A stretch of DNA of 13,510 nucleotides. Source: Alphaproteobacteria bacterium. Its GTDB lineage: Bacteria; Pseudomonadota; Alphaproteobacteria; UBA3830. The DNA is taken from the NCBI GenBank assembly GCA_025998595.1, contig BNWE01000034.1, positions 1 to 13,510 of the forward strand, in the 5' to 3' direction. Position numbers and translations under genes: made by a program. Shown here piece by piece: positions 6,111-13,431 of this stretch; the stretch's first letter is position 1, and every line of letters starts with the position of its first letter. The notes under the pieces are model-generated. The model saw nothing but the letters and a program-made list of their open reading frames with translations. It was not told the DNA's origin and did not search any database.

Positions 6111-7574
6111 ATGAGTGAAGCTAAAGAAACTAAAAATCAAGAATTTACTGGCTGGAGGTCGATACTTTGGCCGATACACAATTTTGAATTGAAAAAATTT
6201 CTTCCGATGGCCGTTATGATGATGTGCATACTATTTAATTATAGCATCCTGAGGGGAACAAAGGACTCATTGGTTGTAACATCAATGGGAGCAGATACAA
6301 TACCTACACTAAAAGTGGCGTTCGTGCTGCCTGCAGCAATCCTGTTTATGATAATTTATTCGAAGCTATCAAATGCATTTTCGAAAGATAAAGTCTTTTA
6401 TATAATAGTATCATTTTTTATTGCGTATTTCGTGTTGTTTGCAACGGTGTTGTACCCGTGCCATAAGCATTTATGCCTTGATTTTTCAGATGTATCCAGC
6501 AATTTTCTTCGAAGCTTACTCAAACCGATAGGTTGTTGGACGTTTTCTTCGTTTTACGTAATGGCGGAGCTCTGGGGAAGCGCAATGGTGAGCTTAATGT
6601 TTTGGCGCTTTGCCAATGACGTTACGTCACTGAAGGAATCAAAGCGCTTCTATTCGATGTTTGGATTCGTTGCCAATGGTGCCCTTATAGTTTCCGGAGG
6701 GGCTCTGAAGGGACTAACACTTCCGTGCATTATCGCAACGTTTGTGATATCATGCTTCATAATAATATCCCTATATTACTGGCTCAACAACAGCATTCTG
6801 AAAGATCCGCGCTACTACAATCCTGAAGAGATCAAAAAGCCAAAGAAAAAAGAAAAACTATCGCTATGGGAAAGCGTAAAATACATTGCAAGATCCAGAT
6901 ATCTGGGATTCATTGCTCTTCTCATAATATGTTATGGAGTAAGCATAAATCTCGTTGAGGTTGTATGGAAAGATCAAGCGAGCCTGCTATATCCGACAGC
7001 AGACGCATTTAAAGGGTTCATGGGAGGACTCCAGATCTGGACAGGAATTGCCACTGTATTGTTTATGTTAATTGGCACGAACATACTTCGCAGGTGCTCG
7101 TGGTTTACCGCAGCTATGCTGACTCCAATTACGATCATTGTGACAGGTTTGATTTTCTTCGCATTCATAATATTTAAAAACGAACTTGAGCCTGCGATTT
7201 CATCGTTTGGACTTTCGGTTCTTGGAGTCGTGACAATGGTCGGGTTGATTCAAAATGTATTGAGTAAAGGTATAAAGTATTCGCTTTTTGATCCAACCAA
7301 GGAACAAAGCTATATCCCATTGGATGATGAGCTGAAATCCAAAGGTAAAGCTGCCGTTGATGTCATAGGTGGACGACTTGGTAAATCCGGCGGCGCGTTT
7401 ATTCAGTTTGTGCTTTTTAACCTTGTCTTTGTTGGATCTGCAGCGGCATCTTCAGTGCCTGCTGATTCAATTCCATGGATAGCAGGCATATTCGTTGTAA
7501 TACTCGCACTTTGGTTCTTTGCAGTTTCCGGATTAAACAAGAAATTTCTTGACATTACTTCAGGGAATAAATGA
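6111..7574 (+). CDS. tlc: ATP/ADP translocase (nucleotide exchange transporter)
   Basis: This integral inner-membrane antiporter (usually 12 helices) exchanges bacterial ADP for host ATP. It is the hallmark of energy parasitism in Rickettsia, Chlamydia and related endosymbionts. The 487 residues match Rickettsia Tlc1 along their whole length. Recognisable blocks include WPIHNFELKKFLP, NYSILRGTKDSLVVT, MAELWGSAMVSLMFWRFAN, KRFYSMFG, YGVSINLVEVVWK, NVLSKGIKYSLFDPTKEQSY and VIGGRLGKSGGA. The charged residues of the transport path in these blocks (for example K in LRGTKD) are retained. ATG 6111 is chosen, with GGAG about 10 bases upstream. A promoter lies at 6043-6071. The symporter gene starts 10 bp after the stop, so the two are very likely one operon. 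The protein appears intact. It could be a paralog with another nucleotide specificity, but the closeness to Tlc1 favours ATP/ADP exchange. Confidence 0.95.
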   Translation: MSEAKETKNQEFTGWRSILWPIHNFELKKFLPMAVMMMCILFNYSILRGTKDSLVVTSMGADTIPTLKVAFVLPAAILFMIIYSKLSNAFSKDKVFYIIVSFFIAYFVLFATVLYPCHKHLCLDFSDVSSNFLRSLLKPIGCWTFSSFYVMAELWGSAMVSLMFWRFANDVTSLKESKRFYSMFGFVANGALIVSGGALKGLTLPCIIATFVISCFIIISLYYWLNNSILKDPRYYNPEEIKKPKKKEKLSLWESVKYIARSRYLGFIALLIICYGVSINLVEVVWKDQASLLYPTADAFKGFMGGLQIWTGIATVLFMLIGTNILRRCSWFTAAMLTPITIIVTGLIFFAFIIFKNELEPAISSFGLSVLGVVTMVGLIQNVLSKGIKYSLFDPTKEQSYIPLDDELKSKGKAAVDVIGGRLGKSGGAFIQFVLFNLVFVGSAAASSVPADSIPWIAGIFVVILALWFFAVSGLNKKFLDITSGNK

Positions 7575-7584
7575 GGAATTTTTT

Positions 7585-8940
7585 GTGACTGAACTAGAAA
7601 GCATACTAATTTCAATTAGTCGCATGATTTGGGGAATCCCATTGATTGCGGCTCTTTTGGGAACAGGCGTCTACTTTTCCTTCAAATTGAAATTCCTTCA
7701 GGTTTCACATCTGAAATTAGCTATAAAATATGTTATTAATGGTGACAAGCAATCGGATAAGTACGTTGGAGACATCTCGAATTTCGCTTCTCTCTGTACG
7801 GCGTTGTCCGCCACCATAGGAACCGGGAATATTGTGGGAGTTGCACTGGCAATTACCACCGGAGGGCCAGGAGCTCTGTTCTGGATATGGATATCTGCGT
7901 TTTTCTGCATGATCCTTAAATATGCGGAAGGTGTGTTAGCCATAAAATACCGCACAGTTGGGAGCGATGGAAAAATATCAGGCGGCCCAATGTATTACAT
8001 CGAAATGGGACTCGGAAATAAATTTTTTGCGAAATGGTTTGCTTTGGGAGGAGTCGCCGTTGCTCTGGTTGGAATAGGAACCATGACTCAAACAAACACC
8101 ATAGCGTCCGCGGCCAATTCCTTTGGTATTCCCAATATATTAACCGCCGTTCTGCTGGGAGTTATGGTTGCTGTAATCACATTAGGCGGAATTCATCGTA
8201 TTGCTTACATTTCGGAAAAAATAGTTCCGCTAATGTGTGTATTTTACGTTGGCGCGGCAATTCTAGTGTTGATTATGAAAGCAAATTTCATTTTCAACGC
8301 GATATCCTTAATATTTATCGGAGCATTTTCGCCGGAAGCCATCTTTGGTGGAGGCGTTGGCATCACCGTCATGATGGCCATCCAGCTTGGAATAAGCAGA
8401 GGCGTATTCTCCCATGAATCCGGCCTGGGAAGCGCGGCAATCGCATCTGCGGCAGCAAAAGTGGATTCTCCGGCAAAACAGGGACTCATTTCGATGGTTG
8501 GCGCTTTCTTTTCGATAATCGTCTGCACTATGACCGGATTAGTATTGATTATCACCAGTAAAGAAACCGGCGTCTTCACTTCCCACACCATAGATGGAAC
8601 TCTGCTGACATCTCACGCTTTTGGGCTGGGATTGGGAATTGCTGAGCTGGGGAAATATGTCGTTGGCATCGGTATTTTATTTTTCGCCTTCACAACCATC
8701 ATCGGTTGGAATTATTATGGAGAAAAATGCATCCAATATCTTTGGGGAGATAAAGCTATAACTCCGTATAAGGTGTTATTTCTTTTCTTCGTGCTTATCG
8801 GCCCATTTTTCAAGATAGATATCATATTTACTGTGGCAGACATTGTGGTCGGCTTAATGGTCATTCCAAACATAATTGGCCTCATCGGGTTGAGAAAAGT
8901 AATCGTGGAAGAAACACTATCCTTTCTCCGTTCCGAGTGA
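7585..8940 (+). CDS. AGCS-family sodium:alanine/glycine symporter
   Basis: This inner-membrane carrier couples import of a small neutral amino acid (alanine or glycine in characterised members) to sodium. It has 451 residues, the usual family length, and is hydrophobic throughout, with about 10-11 helices. Family signatures are SATIGTGNIVGVALA (75-89), GGPGALFW (93-100), GGPMYYI (133-139) and, further on, SRGVFSHESGLGSAAIASAA. GTG 7585 is taken as the start, with GAGGAA seven bases before it. The longer frame from 7549 would overlap the end of tlc and bury this site. With only 10 bp to tlc, the pair is probably cotranscribed, linking energy and amino acid uptake from the host. The stop is only 11 bp from the stop of the convergent gene at 8952, and no terminator was recognised there. 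Confidence 0.93.
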   Translation: MTELESILISISRMIWGIPLIAALLGTGVYFSFKLKFLQVSHLKLAIKYVINGDKQSDKYVGDISNFASLCTALSATIGTGNIVGVALAITTGGPGALFWIWISAFFCMILKYAEGVLAIKYRTVGSDGKISGGPMYYIEMGLGNKFFAKWFALGGVAVALVGIGTMTQTNTIASAANSFGIPNILTAVLLGVMVAVITLGGIHRIAYISEKIVPLMCVFYVGAAILVLIMKANFIFNAISLIFIGAFSPEAIFGGGVGITVMMAIQLGISRGVFSHESGLGSAAIASAAAKVDSPAKQGLISMVGAFFSIIVCTMTGLVLIITSKETGVFTSHTIDGTLLTSHAFGLGLGIAELGKYVVGIGILFFAFTTIIGWNYYGEKCIQYLWGDKAITPYKVLFLFFVLIGPFFKIDIIFTVADIVVGLMVIPNIIGLIGLRKVIVEETLSFLRSE

Positions 8941-8951
8941 ATTCGCTTTTC

Positions 8952-9629
8952 CTACTTTGAGATTGCTTGTTCCAGTTGTGGTAGTTTTACTCCCAATGAT
9001 GATAGAATAGCCTTTATTTTCGCTAACTCTGAGTTGTAATATTCCAATGGTGGCATGAGCTTATCATTTTCATATAATATCTGAAAGATAATTTCTTCCA
9101 CGTATTTAATAACCAAAATATTCATACCTAATTTCCTCGAAAAATCTCCATTTATACGCCCCACAATATCTTCAGATAACTTGATTGAAATTATGACACA
9201 GGCAATTATTGAGCAATAAAGATTCACAAACGTCTGTCGCGATGTGTTTGAAGGATTGTATACTTCCCCTCTCCAGCTTTTATCTCCATGCAATGCTTTA
9301 AAGAAGTATTTTGCAGTTACCAGCTCCCCCATTGTCAGTTTGAGTTCGCCAAACAAAAGCTCCCATTTTTCTCTTTCATCTACTAAGGTTCTCCTTTGGT
9401 TTTCTGGCACCAATTCAAAGAACGAATTGCAAATAATATTCATCCGAGTGACAGATCTATTGTGCATGACCCAGTTAGCATATTCATCCAGTCGCACATC
9501 TTCAGCCAAAATATTTTGATTAGATAATGACGAAACTTCGACATTCTTTTTAATAACGTCACTGCTGTAACAATTTACGTAAGCAGACGCAGCTAACAAG
9601 CTCAAAACTTTAGCGATAACATTTTTCAT
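8952..9629 (-). CDS. Unknown exported protein
   Basis: The 225 residues begin with a clear signal peptide (MKNVIAKVLSLLAASAYVNC, Cys at residue 20). The mature part is mainly helical, with one hydrophobic stretch (FVNLYCSIIACVIISIKL, about 134-151) that may be a membrane or buried helix. I recognise no domain or catalytic motif. The ribosome binding site is weak (AAGGGTGA about 8 bases before the ATG), but the signal peptide makes ATG 9629 convincing. It is divergent from the PAP2 gene with only 45 bp between the starts, so the two must share or overlap promoter DNA. Its signal peptide resembles those of the 5070 and 5746 genes in its MKN start and late Cys, but the mature parts are not visibly related. 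Confidence 0.65.
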   Translation of the reverse strand: MKNVIAKVLSLLAASAYVNCYSSDVIKKNVEVSSLSNQNILAEDVRLDEYANWVMHNRSVTRMNIICNSFFELVPENQRRTLVDEREKWELLFGELKLTMGELVTAKYFFKALHGDKSWRGEVYNPSNTSRQTFVNLYCSIIACVIISIKLSEDIVGRINGDFSRKLGMNILVIKYVEEIIFQILYENDKLMPPLEYYNSELAKIKAILSSLGVKLPQLEQAISK

Positions 9630-9674
9630 TTCGGATCACCCTTTTCATAAATCACACTTTTACTGTACAATGGT

Positions 9675-10289
9675 ATGCAATATAACGTATTTTATGGAGC
9701 TATTGCAATTATTGATATAGTATCACATATTTTCTTAAAATTTGGGCATGTAGATGTGATTTTTGTAATTATTATCTGCGGAATTTTATTTCATAAGCGC
9801 GGTTATTATGGAACGGCAGCGTGCTTCATCTGTTTTGTTATGATTTTCAATACACTTCTGAAAGATTTCTTTAAAGTTCCGCTATTCCCGCATCTTGGTA
9901 ACGGCTATGCTTTTCCCAGCGGCCATATGCATGCCGCCGCAGTTTTCTATGGATATATCTGCTATAAAATAGATGATCGTAGAATAAAAACAGCAATTCT
10001 GATACTTTTGGGCTGCATTGGATTTTCATTGGTGCATTGTCGTTTTCACGATTGGTTCGACGTTGGCGGAGCTCTATTCTTTGCAGCGCTAGAAATATCG
10101 TTATTTCATTTCTTGAGAAACAGATTCGGCCTAAGATTTATAGCAATCATTGCTGTATTTTTATCATGCGTAAACGTCAGCGTTCTGTACTTTGTCTACG
10201 AAGCTCTACCGCATGTTTTGTATGCATTCGGTCTATTGATTGGCTTTACGGCTTTTATGAAAGTTTGCGATAGATCAAAGACAGCTTAA
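9675..10289 (+). CDS. PAP2-superfamily membrane phosphatase
   Basis: The 204-residue protein has about six hydrophobic helices. PAP2 enzymes dephosphorylate lipid phosphates such as phosphatidate, phosphatidylglycerol phosphate or undecaprenyl diphosphate at the outer face of the inner membrane. Motif 2, AFPSGHMHAAA with PSGH at 81-84, is clear. Motif 3 is CRFHDWFDV with H125 and D129 at the normal four-residue spacing, but its Arg (123) is only two residues before His instead of about six. Motif 1, KDFFKVPLFP (63-72), lacks the usual Arg before the final Pro. It may be a divergent subfamily, or altered in activity. The start is uncertain: no ribosome binding site is visible before ATG 9675, and a TACAAT just upstream (9666-9671) is too close to serve as its -10. 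Confidence 0.8.
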   Translation: MQYNVFYGAIAIIDIVSHIFLKFGHVDVIFVIIICGILFHKRGYYGTAACFICFVMIFNTLLKDFFKVPLFPHLGNGYAFPSGHMHAAAVFYGYICYKIDDRRIKTAILILLGCIGFSLVHCRFHDWFDVGGALFFAALEISLFHFLRNRFGLRFIAIIAVFLSCVNVSVLYFVYEALPHVLYAFGLLIGFTAFMKVCDRSKTA

Positions 10290-10320
10290 CCAAAACACGA
10301 AACTTTTTTGAATTAGGCAG

Positions 10321-10349
10321 TTGTTTTTTTGTTGAAACACAGTTATACT
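10321..10349 (+). promoter_or_regulatory. Probable promoter of the large coiled-coil gene
   Basis: TTGTTT (-35), a 17-base spacer and TATACT (-10, 10344-10349) lie about 50 bases before the start at 10401. The spacer contains a T-run that could also be the tail of a weak terminator for the PAP2 gene. Confidence 0.5.
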
Positions 10350-10400
10350 ATAACTTTAAATTAAACAAGTCGTCGTTTTTAAACAATGGAGAATAAAGAA

Positions 10401-13253
10401 ATGAAGAAAATGCTATATATAACTGCAGTAACCACGATTCTTAACTTAACTGCAATGATTCCTTGTGATATGCAAAATATAATCCAGCCAACAGCAAAAA
10501 TGCTACAATTACGCTCTGTTTCACCATCGGTAATTCCATTGCTATCGGTAGCTCCTCCTGCAACGCCTTCTATCATTCCATTATTGCCAGAAGTACAGAT
10601 AGGTAATAAAGTCCATACAGCGATAGTGGCAGAAAAAAGAGAACTTGAAAGAAAAGAAATCTATGATAAAGCTAAAGCGACATGCGAAGCTTGGAAAGCA
10701 AAGTACAAAGACCTGAAAAAGAAAGACGATGAGACTAATGCAAAATGCCAGAAAGAGTGGGCAGAGCACCAAGCTGCTGAAACGAAACAATCGGAGAAGT
10801 TAGCAGCATTTCGTGCAATTGAAGCAAAATGCCAGAAAGAGTTGGAAGACCTCCAAACTGCTAAAATGAGACGATTTGAGAGATTGGCAGAGCTTAATGC
10901 AGCAGAAGTTGAACGCAATGGCCTATTAGCTAAACTAAACAATGCAAATGCAGCATTGGAAAATGCCTGGCGATATTCAGGAATCTCGATGGTGACACGC
11001 GAGAATGCATATGCAGAGTGGAAGGATGCAGACAAAAAACATAAAGAAGCAGATATAAAATTACACAATGCGAAAACTGTATACGAGAAAGCACATGCAG
11101 AAGCGTTGAATGCGAAAACTACATACGACAAAACAAATGCAGATGCATTAAATGCAAAAACTGAATACGACAAAACAATGGTAGAAGCGTTAAATGCGAA
11201 AACTACGTACGACAAAACAATGGTAGAAGCGTGCAAAACAAAAAAGGCATCAGAGGAAGCAAGTCGAAAATATAGAGAGGCAAATGATGAGTTGATGTAC
11301 GAGCAGATATCTAACGAAAGTCTGCCTTTAAAAGAAAACGAGCTGAAGAAAAAAGAACCATATGATAAGGCTATGGCTGAGCTCAAAGAACTTGAGGCTA
11401 AACTGGATTCAGCAAAATCAAAGGAAAAAGATCTTGAAAAAAAACATCGTGAAGCAAAAACAAAACGCCAGAGCCTGAGAGCAAAATTCCATGAAAAAAA
11501 AGCAAAATGCAAGAAGCTTGAAAAAAAATGCCGTGAAGCAGAAACAGTGTGCAATAACCTGAAGAATATACACGAAGTCTTGCTGGCTGAACTTAAGGAA
11601 GCCGAAGAAAACTTTGATATTGCTCACGATGAGATAAATAGAAGAAGAAAAAGGCCATTGAGAGAGGCAGCACTAGCAAACAAAAGTGATGGAACTCAGG
11701 AATGTCAGAAGGCGTTTGAGGAATATACCATAGCTAATATAAAATCTGGTAATGCACTTTCGGAATATAAGAAAGCGGACAAAGCATATGAGGAAGAGTG
11801 TATAAAGCACGAGCAAGCAAGAACAGAATCGAACGAAGCGCTTGCAGAACATAGAAAAGCTTGGACAGAATTTAATGAAGTGCTCGCAGAATATAAAAAA
11901 GCGAAGGCTGCATTTGACAAACTGCTTGCGGAATATAGAAAAATGGAGACTGCTTCGAAGGAAGCACTTGCAACATATGAAGAAACGAAGAAAGAATGCG
12001 ATAAAGTATATAGAAAAATCAATCCAATTGGATGCAAACGCTCATACTATGAGGTGCTCAATGTATCTCGTGCTCCAAATAGTAGCGAAGCGGCTTCCGC
12101 TGATAAATTGAAAAAATTACTAAATGATTCAGGTATACATATTAATGAAATACGATATATGGATGCCAGATCTATGATTGGAGGAATGGGATTACCAGAC
12201 GAGACAACACAGGAGTTTTTAAATCTTTTGGACGCGGAAAAAAGCGAAGTAATTACATATATAAAAAAACACATATCTGAAGACAGTACTTTTTCTGATG
12301 ATGTTCTAAAAGCAAGGATACTGATGGATATATCTGAAGGATGTGAAAGCAAAATATATCGGGATAGTCTTATTGTTCTGATTGCAAGAACGAAAATGCC
12401 TAAACGTTTTTTTTCCAAGAGAGCGCGTGACTTATCATTTGGGAAAATAGAGTTACCATCTTCCGATTCGCATGAAGCGATACCAGAACACCTGAGCTTT
12501 ACTAGTGGTGATAAATCAAATTCAGAGTATAATGAAATCACATTAAGTAGTACTGAACATATTAGACTATCGTTACACTTTAGTTCTTCGACGCAAAAAG
12601 ACTCTAATGGCTTGTTCCGCTATAATTCACCACAGAATTACTCGTTATTTCATGAAGCTGGGCATTCATTAAACTCATATTTTGCGCATTTTTCTTCATC
12701 TGTCACAATGGATATCGTATCTAGATGCATGACCATGACACCGAATGATGAAAATATTAAATACAATCGTCAGTTTCTCGAAAGCATATCAGAATCACCA
12801 GAAAAACAAGAGAGAGTTGTTCATCGCCAACAAAAATATGTCAGGAGTAAATATGAGAGAAACAAAATGAATCCAAATGCTTTAGCAACTACGTTACTTG
12901 AGCATCCAACTACTCCAGAAGGTGCTGCAAGATGCTTATTTCATAATGAAAAGGAAACCTTTCAGATAATGGGAGTGGGAGTATGGGAAAACGATGAGAA
13001 AAAAATACTTTGTATAAATTCATTGAGTGATTTTGCGCTGAATCTAGATCTAGGACTTCCTATAAGATGTGGACACAACAACCCAAGTTTGTATGAGATA
13101 TCATCACCGAGATCTTCTAGATGTTATTATCATTGTTGTGCTCTCGTTGATTACGTCTCTACTCCAATTTATGACGCATTGTTCGATGTTTATGGCAGTA
13201 GCAGATCAGACTATGAAGCGAAGCTGAATCCCAAGAAGAAAGCCAATGAATAG
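10401..13253 (+). CDS. Large exported coiled-coil protein with HEAGH metallopeptidase motif; candidate effector
   Basis: The protein has 950 residues. Residues 1-22 are a signal peptide (MKKMLYITAVTTILNLTAMI, then PC). About 41-65 is Pro-rich. About 70-540 is a long, highly charged coiled coil with three blocks of 14- or 28-residue repeats (115-170, 221-276, 452-535). The last ~400 residues are globular and contain SLFHEAGHSLN, with HEAGH at 751-755. HExxH is the zinc-binding and catalytic motif of many metallopeptidases. E852 in NEKETFQIMG is a candidate third ligand. The later segment LNLDLGLPIRCGHN recalls the end of NleD-like (M91) effector proteases, from memory only. I infer an exported, host-directed protease whose coiled coil acts as spacer or binding arm. 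ATG 10401 is chosen: GGAG lies eight bases before it, and the ATG at 10386 overlaps that site. An IS30 copy starts eight bases after the stop, so no native terminator is seen. Confidence 0.8.
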   Translation: MKKMLYITAVTTILNLTAMIPCDMQNIIQPTAKMLQLRSVSPSVIPLLSVAPPATPSIIPLLPEVQIGNKVHTAIVAEKRELERKEIYDKAKATCEAWKAKYKDLKKKDDETNAKCQKEWAEHQAAETKQSEKLAAFRAIEAKCQKELEDLQTAKMRRFERLAELNAAEVERNGLLAKLNNANAALENAWRYSGISMVTRENAYAEWKDADKKHKEADIKLHNAKTVYEKAHAEALNAKTTYDKTNADALNAKTEYDKTMVEALNAKTTYDKTMVEACKTKKASEEASRKYREANDELMYEQISNESLPLKENELKKKEPYDKAMAELKELEAKLDSAKSKEKDLEKKHREAKTKRQSLRAKFHEKKAKCKKLEKKCREAETVCNNLKNIHEVLLAELKEAEENFDIAHDEINRRRKRPLREAALANKSDGTQECQKAFEEYTIANIKSGNALSEYKKADKAYEEECIKHEQARTESNEALAEHRKAWTEFNEVLAEYKKAKAAFDKLLAEYRKMETASKEALATYEETKKECDKVYRKINPIGCKRSYYEVLNVSRAPNSSEAASADKLKKLLNDSGIHINEIRYMDARSMIGGMGLPDETTQEFLNLLDAEKSEVITYIKKHISEDSTFSDDVLKARILMDISEGCESKIYRDSLIVLIARTKMPKRFFSKRARDLSFGKIELPSSDSHEAIPEHLSFTSGDKSNSEYNEITLSSTEHIRLSLHFSSSTQKDSNGLFRYNSPQNYSLFHEAGHSLNSYFAHFSSSVTMDIVSRCMTMTPNDENIKYNRQFLESISESPEKQERVVHRQQKYVRSKYERNKMNPNALATTLLEHPTTPEGAARCLFHNEKETFQIMGVGVWENDEKKILCINSLSDFALNLDLGLPIRCGHNNPSLYEISSPRSSRCYYHCCALVDYVSTPIYDALFDVYGSSRSDYEAKLNPKKKANE
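10743..10910 (+). repeat. Two 28-residue coiled-coil repeats
   Basis: Two 84-bp units encode residues 115-142 and 143-170, both starting KCQKE. Each is two 14-residue periods, matching the period of the later blocks. Confidence 0.6.
11061..11228 (+). repeat. Four 42-bp (14-residue) tandem repeats
   Basis: Four consecutive 14-residue units (221-276) have consensus ALNAKTTYDKTMVE. The last three are nearly identical at DNA level, indicating recent duplication. The 14-residue period is two coiled-coil heptads. Confidence 0.85.
11754..12005 (+). repeat. Six 42-bp (14-residue) degenerate repeats
   Basis: Six consecutive 14-residue units (452-535) have consensus like ALAEYKKAKTEFNE. They are more diverged than the block at 11061-11228 but keep the same period. 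Confidence 0.75.
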
Positions 13254-13261
13254 TTTGGAGG

Positions 13262-13294
13262 GCCCATTCAACACTGAAGTGCATCAAGTAGCGA
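13262..13294. repeat. IS30 terminal inverted repeat, left end
   Basis: It starts GCCCATTCA and contains GAAGTGCATCAAGT. It is the reverse complement of 90-122 at 28 of 33 positions. Seen alone it could be mistaken for a scrap of an inverted transposase gene, because the stop codon lies within the matching right repeat. Confidence 0.8.
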
Positions 13295-13360
13295 CCTAAA
13301 AAGTGAGCGTTTTTGCTGATTTGGGCAAAAAAAGTAGTGAAAAAGCCACGTGAAGAAGTT

Positions 13361-13431
13361 AATCTCGAGTTAGTTTTAATAAGAGAGGTTAACCATGGCT
13401 AAGAAAGCCTATCATCACGTGACTCGAGATT
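13361..13431 (+). promoter_or_regulatory. Inverted repeat enclosing the transposase start
   Basis: AATCTCGAGT (13361-13370) and ACTCGAGATT (13422-13431) are perfect 10-bp complements with the ribosome binding site and ATG in the loop. CACGTGA also occurs on both sides. It might dampen translation on readthrough transcripts, as structures do in IS10 and IS50. The long loop and the self-complementary CTCGAG core make this uncertain. Confidence 0.35.

Noticed and set aside
10661..11554. 297-codon minus-strand open frame opposite the coiled-coil gene
   Set aside because: It is a shadow of the repeat-rich coding strand: it is almost all Phe, Ser, Ala and Leu, mirrors the Lys/Glu/Ala codons, and has no ribosome binding site.
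13262..13294. Scrap of an inverted older IS30 transposase gene (minus-strand reading ends LDALQC, stop)
   Set aside because: The match to the transposase end is explained more simply by the terminal inverted repeat, because the transposase stop codon lies inside the right repeat and this is the left repeat of the next copy.
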